Position numbers and translations under genes: made by a program. Shown here one piece after another: positions 1-7,710 of a DNA stretch of 64,000 nucleotides (its first letter is position 1; each line of letters opens with the position of its first letter). Source of the DNA: Chrysophaeum taylorii (Eukaryota > Sar > Pelagophyceae > Pelagomonadales > Pelagomonadaceae); contig JAQMWT010000432.1 in NCBI GenBank assembly GCA_029834535.1, positions 1 to 64,000 on the forward strand, written 5' to 3'. The notes under the pieces were generated by a model. It had not been told where the DNA came from and searched no databases. It worked only from the letters and a program-made list of their open reading frames with translations.

Positions 1-453
1 AGCGTTGATTTCAGGACGTAATGCCTTGACTTCATAGTCGTAACAGACGGTAGTTAGCTGAGCTACTTCTGCATCAGGTAAGTGGGGGAAAGCTTCGTTG
101 GTGAAATGCCATTCCTGATATTCAGGGGGTAACTCATCAACAGCTAAACGGAGATCAGCAGCCCTATCGGTCTTCCATTCCAGGAAAACGCGATCGAGAA
201 TTTGATTAAGGAGGATCTCGTAGTCCTTGCATGACCGAGTATATGCTTCGTACGAGTCGTACTCGAAGAAAGCATCTGCATGACTAGACCGTAACAATTG
301 TTTCTTAATGTGCTTGATTTGCAAGGATACCTTGCGAGTTAGAAGCTGAAATCGATTTCCATCGTTAAGAAACTCAACTACAGGAGCTTCGAGCTTCAAT
401 ATATCCGCACCTGTGATCGCCTTGGGTGCGGCTCGTGCTGCGTGTTCTGCCAT
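1..453 (-). CDS. Partial ORF cut by window edge, unknown protein
   Basis: An open frame of 151 codons starts at an ATG (453-451) and runs off the left end of the window without a stop. The visible protein is hydrophilic and mostly helical, with charged stretches such as KVSLQIKHIKKQLL and a Glu/Asp-rich C-terminal half. I do not recognise a family. A SINE-like insertion begins 46 bp upstream of the ATG, so any promoter or 5' UTR has been disturbed. AT content is higher than in the GC-rich host genes further right, which fits an element-derived gene as well as a host gene. Function is unknown. Confidence 0.4.
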   Translation of the reverse strand, partial: MAEHAARAAPKAITGADILKLEAPVVEFLNDGNRFQLLTRKVSLQIKHIKKQLLRSSHADAFFEYDSYEAYTRSCKDYEILLNQILDRVFLEWKTDRAADLRLAVDELPPEYQEWHFTNEAFPHLPDAEVAQLTTVCYDYEVKALRPEINA

Positions 454-498
454 AGCAGTTGACGGGGAACCTGTGGGTTCAGTCACGCAGTTGACACT

Positions 499-869
499 CT
501 CCCTTACCCTCATCGCCGACTGCGGTTGCGATGGAGGACGGTGCCTCATGAATCCTGAGCCTTGCGAGGGCATCCGCCCTCCCGGCGTAGGTTGGCACCT
601 ATTCGCCTCCCGGGCGGGCCGGTTGGCAGCCGGAACGTTCGCAGTGGGACGGGGTATGGCCGGGGGGCGAAGACGGAAGGTTATCGACGAGTTGGTTGTC
701 AGTCACATCGCGGTCTCCTCGTCGCATAGCGACAAGCTTGATGGTCACTCTCCGCCGACCGACCTTTCGGCGCTCCTCGTCTACAGGCCCGTGATTCCGG
801 ACTGGCACCCGTCGGTCCGGCCTGGCTCCCATGCTCGGGAGAGGTCTGAAGTTAGTTAGTTAGTTAGTT
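499..869 (+). mobile_element. SINE-like element, copy 1
   Basis: About 370 bp flanked by the direct repeat AGTTGACACT (489-498 and 870-879), read as a target-site duplication. The 3' end is a run of GTTA units directly before the second flank, like the short tandem tails of some SINEs. Related sequence recurs at 7097-7501 and, on the other strand, at 44904-45166 and 45207-45460. No credible long ORF and no clear pol III box were seen, so calling it a SINE rests on size, tail and target duplication. Confidence 0.6.
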
Positions 870-879
870 AGTTGACACT

Positions 880-1354
880 GTCTAGACATTCTAAGGGGGT
901 CTGTCTATCGGTGTCTATGTACACTCATCGTTTTCGATGGAAAGATGTCTATTTGACGACTGTGCAAGCTGTGAGTCCAGAGTAGTGTCGCTAAGCGTAG
1001 TCACTCAGGCAGCTGGTTAGTTTTGGTGCTCTCAAGGAGCTTGTTAAGTGCATTGCCATGGAATGTACGAGTGGACGTACCCAAAATATTCCATAACATG
1101 TGTGCAAGAGTACAGGTTAGCCAATTACACACACATCAACAATAACATGACAATACGATACTATGAACAGGTGCACACAAGGTTACACGATCACGTGTGC
1201 AAAAAAGTATTATATACAGCCCAATGGTAATGGCGTTGTATTCACAAGTGTGTTTTCGTGTCGAGGCTGAACAGGCGCGGTAACTGTTCAAAACCCATAG
1301 GTTACGTGCACGTTTTTACACATGGTTTCTCAGGGACCCGCCTGGGCCCATAAC
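880..1354. other. Gene-free, AT-richer spacer
   Basis: No convincing coding region was seen. The 60-codon frame near 1048 starts with GTG and matches nothing known. The sequence is richer in A/T than the host genes and leads into a tandem repeat. Confidence 0.4.
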
Positions 1355-1976
1355 CTGCAGAGCATTAGCAAGCAGTGGTAAGTCACCTGGGAAACCATCC
1401 CGTCTCATCATGAACGTCTGGAAGTATTTAATTCGGGGAATGAAAAGTTATGTTCCCTATATCCTCAGAACACGACAGGCGGCATCTAGAACTACACGAG
1501 AAAGGTAAAGTGTATAGTGCTACATACCTCGGGACGCGCTAGACCATGATGATGAGCGTAGGCACAAATCAGAGGACTATTTGATTGTGTAGAAAGGAAG
1601 AAGAAGGGTAAGGAAGAGATCACGTTCTCAACGGACAGATAAGGGTAAGAGGCAGCAGATTTCTCTGCAGTATTCCGCGAGGCAGTGATATAACGTCACT
1701 GAAGAACCATCCCGTCTCACCGTATGAGTCTGGTACAGGCTAAGTTCAGGGAACAGGTTAGTCCCCCTAGCCTCAGCGCACGACAGACGACACATAGAAC
1801 TACACCTAGTTTAGCATGTAATCCTACGTGCTTACGGGACGAGGTAGACCATTTTGATGAGCTTCAGCACAAATTAGAGGACTATTTGGTTGTGTAAAAG
1901 GGAAGAAGAAGGGTAAGGGGGAGATCGCATTCTCAACGGACGGAATAAGGGTAGGAGCCTGCAGACTTCTCTGCAG
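1355..1976. repeat. Two tandem units of about 311 bp
   Basis: Unit 1 (about 1355-1666) and unit 2 (about 1667-1976) share blocks in the same order: CTGCAG at the left edge, AACCATCCCGTCTCA, then GAGGACTATTTG, GGAAGAAGAAGGGTAAG, TCTCAACGGAC and TTCTCTGCAG. Matching blocks are offset by about 312 bp. The units differ at many positions, so the duplication is not recent. Unit 2 ends 10 bp beyond the stop codon of the coiled-coil gene on the minus strand. Confidence 0.75.
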
Positions 1977-1986
1977 GCAGGTGCCA

Positions 1987-3201
1987 CTAGATTTTTAGCT
2001 CCTCGAACAATGCACGACAGAAGGCATCATAATTGCGGAGAAAGTTTTCTTGAATTGTCTTCATGCTCTGCTGCGCTCGTGGTAGCCTATCTTCCTTCCC
2101 AGCGGTCTCAATGATGCTTTTAAAATCATTCACATCACCAGCCAGTTGACTGAAGAGCTCTTCTCCGGAGGCCGCAAGTCCATTCGACATTCGATATCTA
2201 ACTTGATAGAAGTAATCATATGCTGTATAAATATCCTTAAGGATGCCGTCTCTTTGAGAGAAATCCATTGGGTGACAATTTTCGTCCATTATCGCTATAG
2301 GGAAACCATGTCTTACGAAGACAAGAAGAACTTCGAGACTTTGTTTGAAGGCAGTAAGCTCTGGGGAACGACGAATGCATTCTGCGCGCCAGAGCCGTTG
2401 GATTTCTTCTTCGAGCTGCCCGAGTCGCTCGAGAACTTCAATTTGATGCTCCTTTGAAGCGCTGTCTCGAAGCGAGGCCTTGAGTGTCTCCAGTTCGGAA
2501 AGAAAGCTGGCTTCGCCTACCATTTTCGACGCGGTGACGCACTCGCGCAAATTCTCGAAGCGGCGGTCGAGATCCGTATCGAGCTGCTGCGCTTGCTTCT
2601 CGACAATTAAATCGAGTTTATTTTCCTCGTCCATGGCCGTCTGCTTTATGGTCTTTTTGATATCCACCTGGGTCTTAACGATCTCGTCCATCCCCCCCTT
2701 AACAGCGTCCTCCAAGGCTGTGACGTTAACGATGCCTTCCTGTTTCATCTCGGCCGTCACGGTGTTCAGGTTAGCGAGAGCGCCTGTAATGCCGGCCACG
2801 CCACGATTTGTCATGTCCACCACGACGCGATCGAGTTGACGTTCAAGTTCTTCGAAGAGCTTTCGATACTGTTTCGCGGACCACAGCTTCTTGTGCCTGG
2901 GCTTCCCGAGCCACTTGACGAGCCGCTCGTGCATCGCCCCGAGTGAGGCGACGAGCTGAGAGAGAGCCTCGCTGTTCGATGCGTCGCCCGGTACGCGCCT
3001 CCACGTCGCGACCGTCGTCTGCAAGCGTTCCCATCGCTTCAGAATTGACTTAGCGGCGTCGTCATTCGCCGCCTCGGCCTCGAACCTCTCGAGCACGTCG
3101 TCGATGAAGGCCTTGACGACTGTCCCGAAGGGAATTTCTTCGAGGGCCGCGTCGAGCCCGCCATAGACACAGCCCCGCACGGCCCGCTTGAGCACATCCA
3201 T
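1987..3201 (-). CDS. Hypothetical coiled-coil protein (404 aa)
   Basis: A complete ATG-to-TAG frame of 404 codons. The protein is almost entirely helical. The N-terminal 100 residues hold an amphipathic segment around VVKAFIDDVLERFEAEA. Residues about 115-260 look like a long coiled coil with heptad-like spacing (for example MDEENKLDLIVEKQAQQLD). The C-terminal third is helical with aromatic residues. There is no signal peptide, membrane segment or catalytic motif. The helical N-terminus recalls signalling domains found in front of NLR-type proteins, but no NTPase or repeat domain follows and that link is speculative. Upstream (3287-3325) a 15-bp word GCGTTCAAGTCAGAA occurs twice. Confidence 0.6.
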   Translation of the reverse strand: MDVLKRAVRGCVYGGLDAALEEIPFGTVVKAFIDDVLERFEAEAANDDAAKSILKRWERLQTTVATWRRVPGDASNSEALSQLVASLGAMHERLVKWLGKPRHKKLWSAKQYRKLFEELERQLDRVVVDMTNRGVAGITGALANLNTVTAEMKQEGIVNVTALEDAVKGGMDEIVKTQVDIKKTIKQTAMDEENKLDLIVEKQAQQLDTDLDRRFENLRECVTASKMVGEASFLSELETLKASLRDSASKEHQIEVLERLGQLEEEIQRLWRAECIRRSPELTAFKQSLEVLLVFVRHGFPIAIMDENCHPMDFSQRDGILKDIYTAYDYFYQVRYRMSNGLAASGEELFSQLAGDVNDFKSIIETAGKEDRLPRAQQSMKTIQENFLRNYDAFCRALFEELKI

Positions 3202-3547
3202 CTATCGAACAGCTTAGACACGTTCTTTACCGGGGGCTTATCCTTATTTTTGATTCGATTAGGGCCGGCTCGAGCCGGCGCGGCAGCGTTCAAGTCAGAA
3301 CATAGCGTTCAAGTCAGAAGCGCTTCGAGGTCAAGGCCAATTTTTTCGGGGGCTGGTCGAGGGTGGTTTTGTACTGCGAGCAAGCTCTATGACGAGCCAA
3401 TCTGAACGCTGATTGGTTCGTTTAGCTAGTCACACGTCAGCAGCAGCCAATGAGAGGCCAGAATAGCTCGTTACACGTCACATTTTGCGGCGTGCTGCTC
3501 AAGACTTCTTGACTAGCAAGCAACATCGACCGACCACTAACCGAACG
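3202..3547. promoter_or_regulatory. Spacer between divergent genes
   Basis: About 350 bp separate the coiled-coil gene (minus) from the first ATG of the OTU-like relic (plus). It contains a directly repeated GCGTTCAAGTCAGAA (3287-3325) and CACGTCA words around 3430 and 3474. A bidirectional promoter is possible but no TATA box or other element was identified. Confidence 0.25.
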
Positions 3548-4709
3548 ATGTCTCGAAGGAGGGACCTTCAGCAGCGAAAGCGCCGTACCAACGAAGAGAT
3601 TGAACGCGACAAGCATGCTGAGGAGCAGCGGGTAGCTGAAGCAAAGGCGACACTGCAGAGGCTCGAAGGGCCTTCTTCCGGCCGCGACCGGCTGCGAGGA
3701 AACGAGCCAAGTCCGTCAGGGACAACGGTGGAGTGCGTGACGACGAGGACGACGAAGACGACATACACAATGAGGTGATGTCAGAAGCAGAGCCGGTCAG
3801 GCCAACTCCTGGAAGTACCAACACTACGATTGACCTCTACAGCGACGTGACCGATGTGAATCCAAGCAATTTGTGTGGACTCGGCGCCTTCGACCTGCAA
3901 GAGTACAGAGCTCTAGCGTCGGGGTTTGTACCGACAGCAACCGATCGCGAAGGCGTCATCCCGGGCGGGCGAGCTCCTGCGCGGATGGACAATTATGTCT
4001 CGTTCAGCTGACGGCGGTCGCTCTTGGCTCCAAGGAACTGTCGTCCGTCCTGCGGAAGCCAACACGACGCTCTGTTCGGTGCGAATGGGCGACTCTGTAG
4101 TCGACCTCTTGTTGGCCCCGTCGCACTACAGCGATTGACTTGGCGTCGCGGCTTCAGAACCGCCCCCTTGGTTTCGGATCGTACGCATTGCGGATTTCGC
4201 CGACGTGATGCGCAGTCTTATCGACGAGCAAATGACGGAATGTGGACGCCGACGGTAGAACGAGGTGGGCGACGGGCACTGCGGCTACCGCGGTAGCGTA
4301 CGGCAGGTTCTCCTGAAGCGCGGTATTTGCGCCGACTCAATCCCTGTCGCGCAAGTCGAGATGGCGCGTGATGTGGCTGCAAGAGGATCGGAGGACAACC
4401 CTGACGCCATCGTCAAGCTGTTACTCGACCCCAACTATGCGGAGCACGTTGCAAGGAGGCCGTCGGATCTTCGTGCCGTCGACTGCACTCAGCCCTGCGA
4501 CCGCCAGTACTGGTTCGGCGGCACCGACTCGATGGACGGTCTAATCCCACGCCAACGTTTACTCGTCTTCGCTTTTGGACATCACTTTTCGGAGATTCGA
4601 CGCTGCTGGGACCTTCGAAGACGTGCCGATCAGTCGCTGCGCACCGAGTCGGGAAGACCTGGTAGTATTTGAGCACGACGGCAGAGTTCACTACACGTCC
4701 TGGGTGTAG
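3548..4709 (+). pseudogene. Decayed OTU-like cysteine protease gene
   Basis: Coding-like stretches lie in successive frames on the plus strand. They start with a basic coiled segment (MSRRRDLQQRKRRTNEE), pass through an acidic linker, and reach GDGHCGYRGS near 4270, which resembles the OTU catalytic Asp/Cys motif. The last coding stretch reads VFEHDGRVHYTSWV before TAG at 4707-4709; its HY could be the OTU catalytic His region. The frame changes several times, so this is a relic. OTU genes occur both as host deubiquitinases and inside transposons. A dispersed repeat starts 2 bp after the stop, which hints that both may belong to one mobile unit. Confidence 0.5.
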
Positions 4710-4710
4710 G

Positions 4711-4805
4711 AGTAAACTCAAAGGTTAGCGAACGTGCGCTGATCAAAGCAGCTTAGATTGGCGGGGGTGAGAGCGTCGAGAGCTGAAAGGAGAGTGGGGT
4801 TAGCG
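4711..4805 (+). repeat. Dispersed repeat R, copy 1
   Basis: The copy contains TAAACTCAAAGGTTAGCG, then GATCAAAGCAGCTTAGATTG, then a GAGAG-rich stretch. The same blocks in the same order recur near 19000 (plus), 52066-52138 (minus, degenerate) and 63870-64000 (minus). It begins right after the OTU-like relic. Confidence 0.7.
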
Positions 4806-5465
4806 TCGAACTTGAGCAGGCTGCCATCACAGTACATAGATGGCTACCAGCAGCCTGGTTCTGCGCTCGCAACGAACGACACTTAGTGCTGATTCTCGCG
4901 CGTGCCACGTTGACTGGAGACAGATAGTGCGCAAGCTTTTTATAGGGCGCGAGAGAGCGAGGTACGAGCTCGACCCATCAGCGTCGAGACGACGACGACG
5001 AATTTCCTACTCCTTTCTTTTCGCATACCGAAACAGTAAAATTTCTAGAGCTCGCGCTCTAAAATCAATGCCAGTTACTATCACCGTTCGCGTCCGTCGG
5101 TCAGCTCAAGGTCGTGGTCGTAATATATTTTTCCAGTCCACCAACAAAAATCATTATTCTAAGCTACACGCCACACAAACCCCGGTAGTTGAGGGATTAC
5201 GGAGCATCCACTCGAGATCCAGGCGGCTGCTCGGATCGGCTCAGTACAGCAGCACGACGCATCGAAAAAAAAGGGGGTGATTTTTTTCTGGCCCGTAAGA
5301 GACGGCGGCAAGCAGATCGTGCGTTTGTTGGATCACCACTTCCTCTCGGGCAGTTCGCGTCGTCGTCGTCGTCGTCGTCGAGGTTTTTTTTTTTTTTTTT
5401 CGCGCGCCGAAGCTCGAGAAACGGCGCCGAGATACCAGAGTTTGCAAGGTTGTCGGCGATGGCGA
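4806..5465. other. Intergenic with trinucleotide and T-tract repeats
   Basis: No recognisable gene. An ATG frame at 4840-5280 gives a basic low-complexity peptide I cannot assign. A GTC/CGT repeat (about 5358-5382) followed by a run of T (about 5385-5400) lies downstream of the GDPD gene stop. Confidence 0.4.
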
Positions 5466-6965
5466 CTACCAGAGGCTGTGGCCGAGGAGGTGAGCCATCT
5501 CGTTGTAGATGGCGGCGTTTGGGTGGGCAGCCGCGGTGGCCTCGTCGCTCCCCGTGCCAAAGTGGGGGTAATCGGTCGCTTCGTCGGAGACGAGGTCGAG
5601 GCACTTTGGGCTCGGAGGGAGCTGGTGGGCGATGGACGGATGTGCCGCGAGTTTTGGGGCGTCGAGGGGCCACGAATGAGGGACGTGGCGGCCAGCAGCG
5701 ATGGAAGAGGCCGAGGCGGACTGGGGCGCCATATCGAACGCGAGCAGAGCGGCGCGAAGCGCGGACGGCATGTCGGTGACGGCGAAGCGCGCGCAGCTCG
5801 CGCGGAGGAGCGGGATGTAGAGGTGTGAGCCGAAACAGGGGAGCTCGTGGAGTCTTGAGGAGGCGCACGGCTTGAGGACGTGTCTTCGTCTATTGCCCCC
5901 AGATGACGTCGACGACGACGACGACGGCGACAGCGCGAGCTTGGCGCGCGAACGGTTTGACGAGGCGTTGCCAACGATTTCGGCAACCTTGTCGGGGTCG
6001 CGGATGGCGTACTCACCGTTCTCCCAAACGAAGTCGACCGCGGCGCCGCGACCCGCTGCGCGGAGGTCGCACTGGAACGTGAAATCGCCTTTGGCATCCG
6101 GGGAGGCGAGCCACACGGCGACGTCGACGGGCGGTCTGTCGGGCGTCTTCGTCGCGTTGCAACGCGGTCCCGTCGCCTCGAGCTTGGCGCACACTTGGGA
6201 AAGGGCCGCATGCGACACGCGAACGGCGGCCCTTATCTTTGCGGGCGGCTCGCGCGCCTGGGCAGCGTGCGTCGCGAGCCGCGAGAGGCTGTCGGGCCGG
6301 AAGTTGCGACCGCCGGAAACGACGTGGTCCCAGCCCTTGGCGCGTTCGACCGCTTCAAAGACTCGACGCTCGAGATTAGGTTGCTTGGGATCAATAACCA
6401 GCACGATCCCGCAGGCCGCTGCGACTTCGATGGCCTCGACGAGCGTGGGAATCTTGAAGGGCGTCGACGAGCCGTCTCCCGGCTTTTGTACGAGCCAGAG
6501 ACCTTTGAGCTCGTTGACGGTGAGCTCGGTCACGGGTGCTGCTTTCATGCTATTTGTGAGCCCCGCCGGGGTCTTGTCGTGGATCAGCACGAGCTCGCCG
6601 TCGGCAGTGACCTGTACGTCTACCTCGGCCAATTGGGCGCCTTCCTCGGCGCACGCGGCGATCGCGCCCAGGGAATTCTCCGGGAATCGCCCGTGGCATC
6701 CCCTGTGCGCGACGATGAGCACGTCCGAGGGGGCAAACCCCGTGTGGTCCTCGAGTGCTTGCATCGTGTACTTGTGCCGTTGGGCCGCCGCTCGCCTGAC
6801 TGCTTCGGGACTGCCGTTGAGGACGATCTTGTTGCTGGGTGCCACCTTGGCACGGATTGACGCGATGATAAAGATGGCGCTCAGTCCGCACAGCACGAAA
6901 AATACGTTGGTCGTCAGCTGGTCCTCGCGGGCCCGCCTCGGCTTGTCCTCATCTCTGCTCCCCAT
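5466..6965 (-). CDS. Glycerophosphodiester phosphodiesterase, membrane-anchored
   Basis: A 499-aa protein from ATG (6965) to TAG. GDPD enzymes hydrolyse glycerophosphodiesters to glycerol-3-phosphate and an alcohol. A transmembrane helix lies at residues about 20-38 (VFFVLCGLSAIFIIAS). The TIM-barrel signature follows: HRG at 87-89, EN at 96-97, E114 and D116, DG at 122-123 and HD at 129-130, which are the usual metal and acid-base residues. The fold ends near residue 340. After a Ser-rich linker there is about 150 aa of unassigned C-terminal sequence; a small unrecognised intron in the linker cannot be excluded. A copia element inserted 51 bp upstream of the ATG (first target-duplication base at 7016), so the promoter may be altered. 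Confidence 0.85.
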   Translation of the reverse strand: MGSRDEDKPRRAREDQLTTNVFFVLCGLSAIFIIASIRAKVAPSNKIVLNGSPEAVRRAAAQRHKYTMQALEDHTGFAPSDVLIVAHRGCHGRFPENSLGAIAACAEEGAQLAEVDVQVTADGELVLIHDKTPAGLTNSMKAAPVTELTVNELKGLWLVQKPGDGSSTPFKIPTLVEAIEVAAACGIVLVIDPKQPNLERRVFEAVERAKGWDHVVSGGRNFRPDSLSRLATHAAQAREPPAKIRAAVRVSHAALSQVCAKLEATGPRCNATKTPDRPPVDVAVWLASPDAKGDFTFQCDLRAAGRGAAVDFVWENGEYAIRDPDKVAEIVGNASSNRSRAKLALSPSSSSSTSSGGNRRRHVLKPCASSRLHELPCFGSHLYIPLLRASCARFAVTDMPSALRAALLAFDMAPQSASASSIAAGRHVPHSWPLDAPKLAAHPSIAHQLPPSPKCLDLVSDEATDYPHFGTGSDEATAAAHPNAAIYNEMAHLLGHSLW

Positions 6966-7015
6966 GCAGCAGCAGCAGCAGTGTTTTTTGTTTGTTTTTT
7001 CGCGCGACCAACACC

Positions 7016-7020
7016 AGAAC
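7016..7020. repeat. Target-site duplication, left (AGAAC)
   Basis: The 5-bp AGAAC directly before the 5' LTR is repeated at 12894-12898 directly after the 3' LTR. Five-bp duplications are usual for Ty1/copia integration. Confidence 0.85.
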
Positions 7021-7076
7021 TGTGAGGAAGCTATGACACTTACCCCTGCACCACGTATCCAGTATCCTTACGTCTT

Positions 7077-7546
7077 TAAATGTCGACTGCTAAGAGACCC
7101 TAACCCTGCAATCGCTAACCGGCGGTTGCGATGGAGGACGGCGCCTAACACGCTTGCTCCCTGCGGCGGCCCCGGCCGTCCCGGAGTGAGACGGTGCCTG
7201 CTCGCCTCCCGGGCTGGCCGGTTAGCACCCGGAAAGTCCGCGCTGGGATGGGGTTCGCTCGGTTGGGCAGAACGCGACGGACAGGTCGATTGTTCGTGGA
7301 CCAACACGTCCACGGCCTGCGACGCTTTCGCACGACCTCGCACAAGACCGCGCGCAGTGGCGGTCCACCATCAACAAGTCCGTCCTCGTCCCTCGCCTCT
7401 GCCCCAACTGCTTGATTTTCCTCCGTGATACCGTACCGGCTCCTGCCGGTCCGGCCTGGCGCCCATGCTCGGGAGAGGTCTGAAGTTAGTTAAGTTAGTT
7501 AGCTAAGAGGGGGGTGTGTGTGGGGAGCATGAAGGATGTGGGTGTG
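7077..7546 (-). mobile_element. 5'-truncated LINE stub inside the LTR
   Basis: The two ends of this insertion (7077-7096 and 7510-7546) match, in order, the 3' end of the LINE at 13449-13505, including CTTAGCAGTCGACATTTA read on the minus strand. Flanking 14-bp direct repeats differ at one site and fit target-primed insertion. The stub is only about 55 bp once the nested SINE-like element is removed. Confidence 0.65.
7097..7501 (+). mobile_element. SINE-like element, copy 2, nested in the LINE stub
   Basis: About 405 bp related to the copy at 499-869, sharing GGTTGCGATGGAGGACGG near the start and GCTCGGGAGAGGTCTGAAG before a GTTA-type tail. It is flanked by GCTAAGAG (7089-7096 and 7502-7509). 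The sequence at 13449-13505 represents the corresponding empty site. Confidence 0.7.
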
Positions 7547-7710
7547 TATCCTAACGTCTTTCTCTTATCGCTAGTCTAACGCCTCATACCATTCGTAACA
7601 TGGTAGCAGGTGCAGCATTCGTTCGTTTCGATCGAACCTGCGCTTGACTTCACGGCGACTCCTCCTCGGCTTCAGTTCATTGCTACGTGTTCGGTTCGTT
7701 ATCGTTTATC

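Larger units (their letters stand above)
7021..7600 (+). repeat. 5' LTR (short LTR split by nested insertions)
   Basis: The LTR proper is about 96 bp, judged from the uninterrupted 3' copy. It is split at about 7076 by a 470-bp insertion flanked by near-identical 14-bp repeats (7063-7076 and 7547-7560). Confidence 0.85.

Noticed and set aside
5872-7428. A 518-codon frame antisense to the GDPD gene running into the LTR
   Set aside because: It crosses from a host gene into a mobile element and shows no family motif; the opposite strand encodes clear GDPD residues.
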